From Lachnospiraceae bacterium (GTDB lineage: Bacteria; Bacillota; Clostridia; Lachnospirales; Lachnospiraceae): 6,745 bases of DNA. Location of the stretch: positions 15,823 through 22,567 of the forward strand of contig DPJQ01000054.1 of NCBI GenBank assembly GCA_003542935.1, read 5' to 3'. This document shows, one piece after another, positions 1 to 6,547 of this stretch (positions within the stretch are counted from its first letter, which is position 1; each line of letters opens with the position of its first letter). Below the pieces are notes generated by a model. It saw nothing but the letters and a program-made list of their open reading frames with translations, was not told the origin of the DNA and did no database searches. A program made the position numbers and the translations under genes.

Positions 1-70
1 TAAGTTCTGGAAGGGCATTTCAGGCCAAAAGTCCATTTTTCAAATGACATCTCATACTTCATTATGGTAG

Positions 71-127
71 TATAAATATTATGTAAAGTCAATTCACACA
101 TGCGTTCATATTAAAATCTTATTATAT
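71..127 (+). promoter_or_regulatory. AT-rich leader with possible promoter for the SGNH hydrolase gene
   Basis: This stretch is strongly AT-rich and holds several -10-like hexamers (TATTAT at 77-82 and 120-125, TAAAAT at 112-117). None has a convincing -35 box at 16-18 bp spacing. A promoter must lie here or upstream if the gene is transcribed alone, but I cannot place it exactly. The gene's ribosome binding site follows at 131-139. Confidence 0.3.
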
Positions 128-147
128 GTCAAGGGAGGATTACAAAA

Positions 148-813
148 ATGGCCAAAGATACAGACACATTTTTTCAGGAAAACGCCCGACGGGAACAGGC
201 AGAAAAGCTGGAGCGCTACCGGATACTGAATGAGCAGGTGAAAAAAGGTGAGATCCTCTTTACCGGATCTTCCCTGATGGAACAGTTCCCCATCCACGAG
301 CTTTTGATGACTGCCGGGATCAATCGGATCGTCTACAACCGCGGCGTCGGCGGATTCACCACCGACGACATGCTGGAGCATATGGAAGAAATAGTATTTG
401 CCACCGAACCGCGGAAAATCTTTATCAATATCGGGACAAACGATATCGGCAAACCGGATTACCGGCTGGAAGCTCTGTTAGAAAATTATGAAAAGATCCT
501 GGCCCGGATCCGGGAACGGCTCCCCGGGGCTGCTATTTACCTGATGGCTTACTACCCCGTCAACGAGACGGATAAACTGCCGGAGGGCGACTGGGGGAAA
601 TCCCTGTTTTCCACCAGGACAAACGAAAATATCCGCATCGCCAATCAGGCCATAGAGGCTCTGGCCGATAAAGCGGGCTGTACTTTTATCAATGTTAATA
701 CCGGGCTTACCGATGAAAGGGGAAAACTAAAGAAAGAATATACCATAGAAGGTATCCATATGTATGCCAATGGCTACCGTCAAGTGCTGGAAAATCTGAT
801 AAAATATTTATGA
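148..813 (+). CDS. SGNH/GDSL-family hydrolase (esterase/lipase-like), 221 aa
   Basis: Probably a serine ester hydrolase of the SGNH superfamily; the substrate (acyl or acetyl ester, carbohydrate or lipid) cannot be told from sequence. Block I is FTGSSLMEQF (38-47) with Ser42 as likely nucleophile, in a GSSL rather than GDSL context. Block II is NRGVGGFTT (64-72), giving an oxyanion-hole glycine. Block III is NIGTND (94-99) with Asn98. Block V is EGIH (201-204) with His204. Glu201 sits where most members have Asp, a conservative change. About 220 residues is normal for a single-domain member. No signal peptide or membrane segment is seen, so it should be cytoplasmic. The start is supported by AAGGGAGGA at 131-139, eight bases before the ATG. 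It is a lone gene, convergent to the methyltransferase operon and ending at a shared terminator, so a functional link to that operon is not shown. The family call is firm; the function is open. Confidence 0.9.
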   Translation: MAKDTDTFFQENARREQAEKLERYRILNEQVKKGEILFTGSSLMEQFPIHELLMTAGINRIVYNRGVGGFTTDDMLEHMEEIVFATEPRKIFINIGTNDIGKPDYRLEALLENYEKILARIRERLPGAAIYLMAYYPVNETDKLPEGDWGKSLFSTRTNENIRIANQAIEALADKAGCTFINVNTGLTDERGKLKKEYTIEGIHMYANGYRQVLENLIKYL

Positions 814-869
814 AAGAAGGTGAACTTATGGATGGTGCCGAAATCATGAAAAATGCCATGGACGAATTT

Positions 870-907
870 AAAATCTGCAGGATCCCTTCTCATCCTGCAG
901 ATTTTTT
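870..907. terminator. Bidirectional rho-independent terminator between convergent genes
   Basis: The left arm at 870-883 and right arm at 892-905 are perfect inverted repeats of 14 bases around an 8-base loop (884-891). The stem core is ATCTGCAGGAT. On the plus strand the stem runs into a T tract (902-907), which suits termination of the SGNH hydrolase transcript. On the minus strand it gives TTTT followed by an AT-rich stretch, so it can also end the long operon whose last stop codon is at 946-948. Its position between two convergent genes is typical of a shared terminator. Confidence 0.9.
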
Positions 908-945
908 CATCCGTTTCTATTTTCTTTTTCCGACCCGATAATTCC

Positions 946-2379
946 TCACTGCCAATGTTCCGTCTGCAGTGGCCGGATAAAGTCAATCTGTTCTTCACTG
1001 GGCGGCGGAAAACAGAATGTCACGACAAACAGCGCTGTGAGAGATACGGCTATGCCCACATAAAGCGAAGGAATGACTGCATTCCATGCCGGAACCAGTC
1101 CCCAGACCATTACGGTCAGGATACCGCCCACCATACTGGCCAAAAAGCCCTGGGTATTGACCCGGTTCCAGAAAGCGGATACCAGATAGGCCGGTGCAAA
1201 GGCCGCCATCAGGTTCGCGGCATAATACATCAGATCCAGCACGGAGGACATGAACACAGACACAAATATGCAGATTGCCGTCACACAGACCATGACTGCC
1301 TTCCCCATACGGACACTGTTTTTGTCGCTCAGCTCCACATGGAACAGCCCCTGTACGATATCGCGGGTGATCACGGTTCCCACAATGATGACCGCCTCGC
1401 TGGCCGTCGACATGCAGGCCGACACGATAGCCGCAGCAAAGATAGCCGCCCCCCAGGGGAAGACTTTCCGAAACAGTTCAATCAAGGCATAGTCCCCGTT
1501 TTCCAGACCCGGCACACAGGACACACATACAAACACACCCAATGCCGTCAACAGTACAATAGTACAGGCCACAACCCCCGAAAGATAACAGGCCTTCACC
1601 GCTGTTTTCTCGTCTTTGGCGGAAAACGTGCGGGTATAGATACCGCTGTACCGGAAACTATTCATAAATGTGGGTAAGAATCCGGCGATGATCACGGCCG
1701 GGGTTCTGCCCGCCATGGGATTCGCTTCCCAGCCCTCCGGAAGCCCTGCCATGATCTGGCTAAAGCTGCCCTGCTGTCCGATTCCCACGATGATCGCGAG
1801 CAAAAGCCCAGCAATACATATTCCCATCTGAATCAATGTCACTACCAGGGAGCCGGTGAGGCCCCCCAGCGCGACATAGACCAGGACGATGATGCCCGAG
1901 GCTGCGCATGCCCATCCGTAGGGCACGCCCATACACAGATCCAGAATGATCGCAATGGCCATGTACTGGCCCACGATATAGGCAATACTCTGGATCGTCT
2001 CAAAGATTGTGTAAACACCTGCCACACGGGGTGTAAACCGCCGCCGCAGGATCTCGGTGAAAGTATATACATTCCTCGCATCGCCCAGACGTTTGACGCG
2101 ACGCGCCATGATCGGCCCGAAGACGAAGAAGGAAAGGCTGAACCCCACCGGATACCAGATGCCCGCTCCCAGGCCGCCGCTGTAAGCGGAGCCGTATACG
2201 CCTACCAGAGTGCCCGCTCCCACCCAACCCATCACATGTCCGGCCACGATGAGCCAGACTGAATTCTGCCGGCCGGAGAGGAAGTAGTCACTGGAGCTTT
2301 TCCGGGATCGTTTGGCATATGCGCCGCCAACAATGACCATGGCGACGCAGAATACTACAATTCCAATGCCTTCTATCAT
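946..2379 (-). CDS. Sodium:solute symporter (SSS family), 477 aa
   Basis: Integral membrane transporter of the SSS family (LeuT fold), expected to import an organic solute with sodium. It has about 13 hydrophobic segments. After the first helix comes SDYFLSGRQ (30-38), a typical SSS motif. GGLTGSLVVTLIQ (172-184) matches the family signature region. SACMSTASE (320-328) is the helix that carries the second sodium site, with Ser324 and Thr325 as likely ligands. Length is normal, though the C-terminal tail is short. The start is set by AAGGAGGT six bases before the ATG. It is the last gene of the minus-strand operon, 40 bases after the MFS gene, and ends just before the shared terminator. Its ribosome binding site lies in a possible hairpin (2386-2402). 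In this operon its likely cargo is the methylated substrate or its demethylated product. Substrate specificity in this family cannot be read from sequence. Confidence 0.92.
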   Translation of the reverse strand: MIEGIGIVVFCVAMVIVGGAYAKRSRKSSSDYFLSGRQNSVWLIVAGHVMGWVGAGTLVGVYGSAYSGGLGAGIWYPVGFSLSFFVFGPIMARRVKRLGDARNVYTFTEILRRRFTPRVAGVYTIFETIQSIAYIVGQYMAIAIILDLCMGVPYGWACAASGIIVLVYVALGGLTGSLVVTLIQMGICIAGLLLAIIVGIGQQGSFSQIMAGLPEGWEANPMAGRTPAVIIAGFLPTFMNSFRYSGIYTRTFSAKDEKTAVKACYLSGVVACTIVLLTALGVFVCVSCVPGLENGDYALIELFRKVFPWGAAIFAAAIVSACMSTASEAVIIVGTVITRDIVQGLFHVELSDKNSVRMGKAVMVCVTAICIFVSVFMSSVLDLMYYAANLMAAFAPAYLVSAFWNRVNTQGFLASMVGGILTVMVWGLVPAWNAVIPSLYVGIAVSLTALFVVTFCFPPPSEEQIDFIRPLQTEHWQ

Positions 2380-2385
2380 AATTTA

Positions 2386-2411
2386 CCTCCTTTTCCCGGA
2401 GGGTTTTCGGG
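2386..2411 (-). promoter_or_regulatory. Hairpin that could mask the symporter ribosome binding site
   Basis: In the minus-strand RNA, CCTCC (2402-2398) can pair perfectly with the Shine-Dalgarno GGAGG (2390-2386) of the symporter gene across a 7-base loop. An alternative pairing of CCCG (2411-2408) with CGGG (2398-2395) shares base 2398, so the two structures exclude each other. The MFS stop codon is at 2422-2420, so a terminating ribosome would cover this segment. That suggests coupling of symporter translation to MFS translation. This is inference from base pairing alone; both stems are short. Confidence 0.4.
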
Positions 2412-2419
2412 TTCCATAC

Positions 2420-3664
2420 TTATGCTTCCCCGAAGTTATTCTTTTTCTTCATGCGCAGAAGCGCGATTGTACAGATAAAGCCCAGCAGCATCAGGCCGCA
2501 GGCAAACCAGAGCATGTAGCGATATCCGCCGTTTCCATATTTCGTCAGCATGGAACCGGCCATCGCATAGACAAATACATCCGGTGCGCTCAAGCAGGTG
2601 GACATCAAACCGGTAGATGTACCCAGTGTCTTTTTCGGCGCTTTTATCTCTGACAGAATCGCCGGATAAATGGAATAGGAACCATGCTGACAGATGGCAA
2701 CCAGGAACAGAAGTACCACCGCTACTGCCAGCATCGTCGGCGCCCAGGGAATCACCGTGAGCAGGAAGCAGCTGCCAATAGCCATAATATACAGTACCAC
2801 ATACAGTTTCAGAACAGATCCGATTTTATCCGCGATCGTACCTACGACGGGGCTTACAACCGCGTTACAGAGACTGCCTGTCAAGGTTGCCAGAAGAGTC
2901 ATGGTTGCCAGCGGCATACCAAACACATCGCCCAGCATGGGATTGATGTAACTCATGGCAAAGAAAGTTATGTAGATACCTGCGGCGGCCACAAAGCTCA
3001 GAAGCAGGCGGGGTGTTTTGAAAATATTCAGAATATCCCCAAAAGTAAAGTCGTTGGTTTTTTCCAGATTCTCTTTCGGCACCTTGACAAAAACAGTAAG
3101 CAAAATACCGGATATGATCAATATTCCCGAATACAGGGCAACAATGACTTTAAATCCATGCTGTGGGCTGAATCTGGCCACAATCGCCGAACCAATCAGC
3201 GTAATAACAAATGTACCGATTGCTGAGAAACAGGCATACCAGCTAAACAGACGGGCCTGCTGCCCTTCCGTACCGGAAAGGGAAATCAATTTACACATGG
3301 GGCACCACTTCGGCATCTGGCACATCAGCCCCAGCGCACAGTAACATACCAGCATTACAGGGAAACTGGGAATATTAAACATTACCAGCATAGCCAGTAT
3401 GGGATTTGCAAAATAAGCAAACTGCAGACACCGTTTCGGATTTACATAGTCTGCGAGCACACCGCCAAAAAGTACGGAAACCACTGTACATATTCCTGCC
3501 AGACTCAGCATCGTGCCCACCTGGGCTTCACTGAAACCTGTCGCCGTCACAAACAGCGCGTGAAACATTGTCGCGAAATACGCCAGGCCACAGGTTCCCG
3601 TATAACCAAATCCTAAAATCAATGACATGCGGTATTGATAACCGGTTAATTTTTCTTTCTCCAT
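2420..3664 (-). CDS. Major facilitator superfamily (MFS) transporter, 414 aa
   Basis: A twelve-helix secondary transporter of the inner membrane. The loop between helices 2 and 3 carries the MFS motif A as GGVLADYVNPKR (67-78). A weaker copy, GTIADKIG (275-282), sits at the matching place in the second half. A hydrophilic central loop around 195-215 separates the halves, and the C-terminus ends in a basic LRMKKKNN stretch. Length is normal. I place the start at base 3664, with AAAGGAG 11 bases upstream; a longer frame opening at 3712 would overlap the small upstream gene and has no better ribosome site. It lies 19 bases after the 46-residue gene and 40 bases before the symporter gene. By context it probably moves the methylated substrate or demethylated product. 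A three-cysteine group at 115-124 (C-x5-C-x2-C) is unusual but its meaning is unknown. Confidence 0.9.
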   Translation of the reverse strand: MEKEKLTGYQYRMSLILGFGYTGTCGLAYFATMFHALFVTATGFSEAQVGTMLSLAGICTVVSVLFGGVLADYVNPKRCLQFAYFANPILAMLVMFNIPSFPVMLVCYCALGLMCQMPKWCPMCKLISLSGTEGQQARLFSWYACFSAIGTFVITLIGSAIVARFSPQHGFKVIVALYSGILIISGILLTVFVKVPKENLEKTNDFTFGDILNIFKTPRLLLSFVAAAGIYITFFAMSYINPMLGDVFGMPLATMTLLATLTGSLCNAVVSPVVGTIADKIGSVLKLYVVLYIMAIGSCFLLTVIPWAPTMLAVAVVLLFLVAICQHGSYSIYPAILSEIKAPKKTLGTSTGLMSTCLSAPDVFVYAMAGSMLTKYGNGGYRYMLWFACGLMLLGFICTIALLRMKKKNNFGEA

Positions 3665-3683
3665 CTTTTCAAACACTCCTTTC

Positions 3684-3824
3684 TCATGTGTTGGTAATGA
3701 TCGAGTACACAATCAGATTACTCATCAAGGCCTCTTTGTCTTCATCCGACATATCCTCGGGCATAATGGCCTGTTTGATTTCCTCCCAGTCCCGCTCGTA
3801 GTTTAAAATCTTTTCATATTCCAT
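3684..3824 (-). CDS. Small acidic protein, 46 aa, unknown function
   Basis: A short frame running from ATG at 3824-3822 to TGA at 3686-3684. It starts MEYEKILNYERDWEEIK and ends LIVYSIITNT. It has about 12 acidic and 4 basic residues, so it should be strongly acidic. Residues 1-20 look helical and amphipathic, a DMSDEDKEAL stretch follows, and the C-terminal ten residues are hydrophobic. There is no signal peptide or metal motif. A G-rich ribosome site (GGGGGGAG, 3839-3832) lies seven bases before the ATG and overlaps the stop codon of the methyltransferase gene, which suggests translational coupling. It fills an otherwise unexplained gap between two operon genes, with 14 and 19 bases on either side. 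That spacing and the ribosome site favour a real gene. I do not recognise the family. It could be an accessory or subunit-like partner of the methyltransferase, or a regulator of the transporters, but neither is shown. Confidence 0.7.
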   Translation of the reverse strand: MEYEKILNYERDWEEIKQAIMPEDMSDEDKEALMSNLIVYSIITNT

Positions 3825-3838
3825 ACTACATCTCCCCC

Positions 3839-5023
3839 CTACAGTTTCACACTTCGCAGATAATCCAGAACTGCCAGCAGATTCTCTCTCTTGACACCGC
3901 CCTCGAAGGAAGCCAGTTTGTCAAAACTGAAGATCCAGTTTCCGTCATAATTGACGGTTTCCATCATCTCTTTGGCCTTGTCCACACACTGTTCCACGGT
4001 TCCTTCACCCAGAAGGGTCGTAGGATAACCTCCCATGAGCGTAAAATTCGGAAGTTTCTCACGGATTTCAACCGGATCGTCCTGCTCTAAAAGGATACCA
4101 AAACGTTTATCTTCCAGATCCTGCAAAAACTCCAGCTTGTTTTTGATCGCGCCCTCAGCGTAAATAAAAGCTGTCTGGTCATGCTCCGCAACGAAGTCAA
4201 AATATTTCTTCATCCAGGGCCAGTAGAATTTCTCAAACTGTTTCGGGCTGAGCAGCGTGTAAGCCATCGGACAGGTATACGTATCAAAGACAAATGTCCC
4301 GTCATTTTCAATATACGGCGCATAGCTCATAAACTCACCCCAGAGCCGCTCGTCAATGGCCTCCATGGCCTCTATCATTTCCTCTTTATGACGGCGCAAA
4401 TCCAGGGAAGTATTTTTCAATCCGCGAAGGCCGGACACAAAGAATTCAAAAGGCATCTGGTAGCCGCCTGCGCACAGATTCGGAACACCGTACTCTTCCA
4501 CCATGGTCCCGTAGATCCGGCCGCAATACTCGTTGTACCGGATCAGCTCCTGCACCGCTTTCTTCAAATGCTCAACGGCCTCTTCTTTTGACTCATATTC
4601 ATAATGACGGCAGAGCATATCCTCAAAAATGAATTTTACGATTCCCTTCTCCGCCAGCGCCGGATAATCCTCATCCTTCATGGAGAATGTGTCGGTGATG
4701 GACAGTGTCGGCGGTTCATCGGTGATAATGAAACGGGGCTTTCCGAAAGATTCCTGGAACGCCACTTTATTTAACACACAATAATCCGCGTGAGCGTCAA
4801 AGCCGTACATTTCCTGATACTTGCATACTGCCTCATGGAGCGTATCATAATCATGAAGGCCCTCGCTGAATTTGATATCCTGATCAATCAGCTTCCAGAG
4901 GCCGTCATTGCTTACCAGGGGCACCCGGTCCGGTTTCTTTCTCTTTCTGACCACATCCAAAAACAGCTCGGTTCTCTCTTTCACGGTTTTTTCCGCTTCC
5001 GCCTTCGAGAGCTTTTCAAACAT
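3839..5023 (-). CDS. Uroporphyrinogen-decarboxylase-fold corrinoid methyltransferase (methyltransferase I), 394 aa
   Basis: A member of the UROD/MtaA superfamily, likely the substrate-specific enzyme that transfers a methyl group from a methylated compound to the corrinoid protein encoded just upstream. Recognisable parts are the N-terminal RKRKKPDRVPL (26-36), the central GVPNLCAGGYQMPFEFF region (179-195), LSPKQFEKFYWPWMKK (258-273), and the C-terminal IFSFDK...VKRENLLAVLDYLR (364-390), all at family-typical places. The His-x-Cys zinc motif of MtaA/MtbA reads YAEG here (288-291), and the later cysteine is also absent, so any metal would be bound by other residues. The start at 5023 is preferred over an ATG at 5044 because AAAGGAGG (5040-5033) lies nine bases before the second ATG and inside the longer frame. 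It is not a heme HemE: no heme genes are nearby, while corrinoid partners are. The substrate is unknown; O-methyl aromatics are a reasonable guess by analogy with Mtv/Odm systems. Confidence 0.85.
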   Translation of the reverse strand: MFEKLSKAEAEKTVKERTELFLDVVRKRKKPDRVPLVSNDGLWKLIDQDIKFSEGLHDYDTLHEAVCKYQEMYGFDAHADYCVLNKVAFQESFGKPRFIITDEPPTLSITDTFSMKDEDYPALAEKGIVKFIFEDMLCRHYEYESKEEAVEHLKKAVQELIRYNEYCGRIYGTMVEEYGVPNLCAGGYQMPFEFFVSGLRGLKNTSLDLRRHKEEMIEAMEAIDERLWGEFMSYAPYIENDGTFVFDTYTCPMAYTLLSPKQFEKFYWPWMKKYFDFVAEHDQTAFIYAEGAIKNKLEFLQDLEDKRFGILLEQDDPVEIREKLPNFTLMGGYPTTLLGEGTVEQCVDKAKEMMETVNYDGNWIFSFDKLASFEGGVKRENLLAVLDYLRSVKL

Positions 5024-5049
5024 AGTTGTCTGCCTCCTTTCCATATTTT

Positions 5050-5685
5050 CTACTCGGCCGCCCAGGCTTTACATGTTGCCACGGTAGTCTGGGGGCTGTA
5101 TGCCCATGCGTCGGCACCGGTGCTTACACGGGCTTCCTCGCTGACCGGGGCGCCGCCTATGAGCACCCTGCAGTCCAGTCCGGCTGCCTTCAAAGCCTCC
5201 ACCGTATCTTTCATGGAATTTAAAGCCAGCGTCAGCACGCCCGAGAGCACCACGATCCGGATATTCTCTGCCTTCGCCACCTCCACCACTTTCTCCGGCG
5301 GCACGTCAATACCCAGATCCAGCACCTCAAACCCGGCTGCCTCCAGCATGGCCCTCACAATATTTTTACCGATATCATGAAGATCATCCTTGACCGTACA
5401 GAGAATCATTTTTGTCTTTTCTCCGCTGCCGCCGCCGTCTCCGACCAGCGCATCTTTCAAGATCGACACAGCGTCAGTCATCAGCTCGCCGGCATAAATC
5501 AGGTCTCCGACGAAGTACTCTCCCTCCTCGAAATATTTCCCCACTGTGTCCATACCTTTCTGGCAGGCTTTCATCGCATTTTCGGCATCCTGACCGCCCT
5601 CCGCCATGACTTCCTCCAGCATTTCCTTGACAGTGTCCTCGTCAAGCTCTCCCATGGCCGCTGCCAAAGCATCAAAATCAACCAT
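5050..5685 (-). CDS. Corrinoid (cobalamin-binding) methyl-carrier protein, 211 aa
   Basis: Cytoplasmic methyl shuttle between the two methyltransferases of the operon. Residues 1-85 form the helical cap domain that precedes the B12 fold, with the typical GEYFVGDLIYAGELM stretch (55-69). Residues 90-211 are the Rossmann-like B12-binding domain. The DxHxxG motif is DLHDIG (101-106), with His103 as the expected lower cobalt ligand. LSGVLT (147-152) stands where most relatives have SALLT, and IGGAPV (176-181) is the conserved loop near the C-terminus. Length fits MtvC/MtgC/MttC-type proteins, which are about 210 residues. AGAGGAGGAA (5700-5691) supports the start, seven bases away. It lies 27 bases after the pterin-binding methyltransferase gene and 26 bases before the UROD-fold gene, the classic three-component set. 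A glycine-rich linker (DGGGSG, 83-88) joins the two domains. Confidence 0.95.
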   Translation of the reverse strand: MVDFDALAAAMGELDEDTVKEMLEEVMAEGGQDAENAMKACQKGMDTVGKYFEEGEYFVGDLIYAGELMTDAVSILKDALVGDGGGSGEKTKMILCTVKDDLHDIGKNIVRAMLEAAGFEVLDLGIDVPPEKVVEVAKAENIRIVVLSGVLTLALNSMKDTVEALKAAGLDCRVLIGGAPVSEEARVSTGADAWAYSPQTTVATCKAWAAE

Positions 5686-5712
5686 AGAAATTCCTCCTCT
5701 CTGTCATTTCCT

Positions 5713-6522
5713 CTATCTCTTAACGCCAATTTTACCCTGGCGGTAAGCACGGTTATATTTACGTCCTGACTTATCCCTCTGCATCAGTGCCTCACAGGCA
5801 TATATCGTGGACATCATATCCCGGTTGCAGGGATCCATAATCGCCGAATCCAGCCCAGCCTCCAAAGCATAGGCCATGCAATTTGCATTTATATATTTCC
5901 TGGCAGGCATATTGAAACTGATATTGGAGATGGCGCCCGTAACTTTGACCTCCGGTGCATATTCATGGATGCCGCGGATGCAGGTGCAGAAATCCTCCAT
6001 GGCGCCCGGCATCGTGGCCAGCGCCATCACACAGGGATCGATATGTACATTCTTTATGGCAACCCCGTAATGATCTGCCTTGTCGATGATCCGCTTCGCA
6101 ATATCGATCTTTTTCTGAGAATCGTAAGGAATCCCGTCCTGATCACATGTGAGCCCCAGCACCTGCCAGTCGCTGCCCGCGATCAACGGGAAAATCGTCT
6201 CACATTTATCGCCCTCCTCATTTACGGAGTTGACCATTCCGGGCTTTTTCACTCTGCCCTCCTCAAGGATCCTGGCCAACAGCTTCGCGTTGGGGCTGTC
6301 GATACAGAGGGGAACCTCCGTCACGTCCTGCATCAGGCCGATCAGCCAGCACATAGTCTCATACTCGATGTCGGTCGCCGTAGACGGCGCACAGTCCAGA
6401 AAATGGGCTCCGGCTTCGGCCTGGGCAATCGTCCTTTCCCGAATTAACGCTTCATCATGTTCCGCGATCGCCTGCTTGATGGAAGGAATCGCACCATTTA
6501 TCTTTTCACCTATCAGAATCAT
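5713..6522 (-). CDS. Methylcorrinoid:tetrahydrofolate methyltransferase (methyltransferase II, MtvA/MtgA/AcsE-like), 269 aa
   Basis: A pterin-binding TIM-barrel enzyme that moves a methyl group between a corrinoid protein and tetrahydrofolate. In this operon it probably runs from methyl-corrinoid to tetrahydrofolate, feeding one-carbon metabolism. It aligns by eye with Moorella MeTr (AcsE): LIGEKING (3-10), CIDSP with Asp75 (73-77), NSVNEEG (98-104), HIDP with Asp162 (160-163) and SNISF with Asn200 (199-203). These correspond to the pterin-binding Asp75, Asn96, Asp160 and Asn199 of that enzyme. Length is normal; the last 20 residues are notably basic. The start at 6522 is chosen over an upstream ATG at 6567 because AGGAGGAG (6537-6530) sits seven bases before it, and the longer frame would begin inside the operator palindrome downstream of the predicted transcription start. 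It is the first gene of the operon. It is not dihydropteroate synthase, since the conserved residues are those of the MeTr branch. Confidence 0.92.
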   Translation of the reverse strand: MILIGEKINGAIPSIKQAIAEHDEALIRERTIAQAEAGAHFLDCAPSTATDIEYETMCWLIGLMQDVTEVPLCIDSPNAKLLARILEEGRVKKPGMVNSVNEEGDKCETIFPLIAGSDWQVLGLTCDQDGIPYDSQKKIDIAKRIIDKADHYGVAIKNVHIDPCVMALATMPGAMEDFCTCIRGIHEYAPEVKVTGAISNISFNMPARKYINANCMAYALEAGLDSAIMDPCNRDMMSTIYACEALMQRDKSGRKYNRAYRQGKIGVKR

Positions 6523-6547
6523 TTTCCTGCTCCTCCTGTGCTTGCAA

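Noticed and set aside
853..1677. Long plus-strand open frame opposite the symporter gene
   Set aside because: It is antisense to a clear SSS transporter, its product is rich in His, Arg, Gln and Cys as expected of a shadow frame, it has no ribosome site, and it starts before the terminator hairpin.
3839..5023. Heme-biosynthetic uroporphyrinogen decarboxylase (HemE)
   Set aside because: The neighbours are corrinoid protein and tetrahydrofolate methyltransferase with no heme genes, and the sequence features fit the methyltransferase-type branch of the superfamily.
3839..5715. Three consecutive methyl-transfer genes end in TAG, raising the idea of pyrrolysine read-through
   Set aside because: Reading past each TAG meets another stop after a short, non-conserved stretch, each protein is already full length for its family, and the pyrrolysine-containing methylamine enzymes belong to other families with internal TAG codons.
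5965..6447. Plus-strand open frames opposite the pterin-binding methyltransferase
   Set aside because: The minus-strand product has conserved active-site residues along its whole length, while the plus-strand products show no recognisable domain and lack ribosome sites.
5713..6522. Dihydropteroate synthase (FolP)
   Set aside because: The conserved Asp75, Asn98, Asp162 and Asn200 pattern and the SNISF motif are those of methyltetrahydrofolate:corrinoid methyltransferases, and no folate synthesis genes are nearby.
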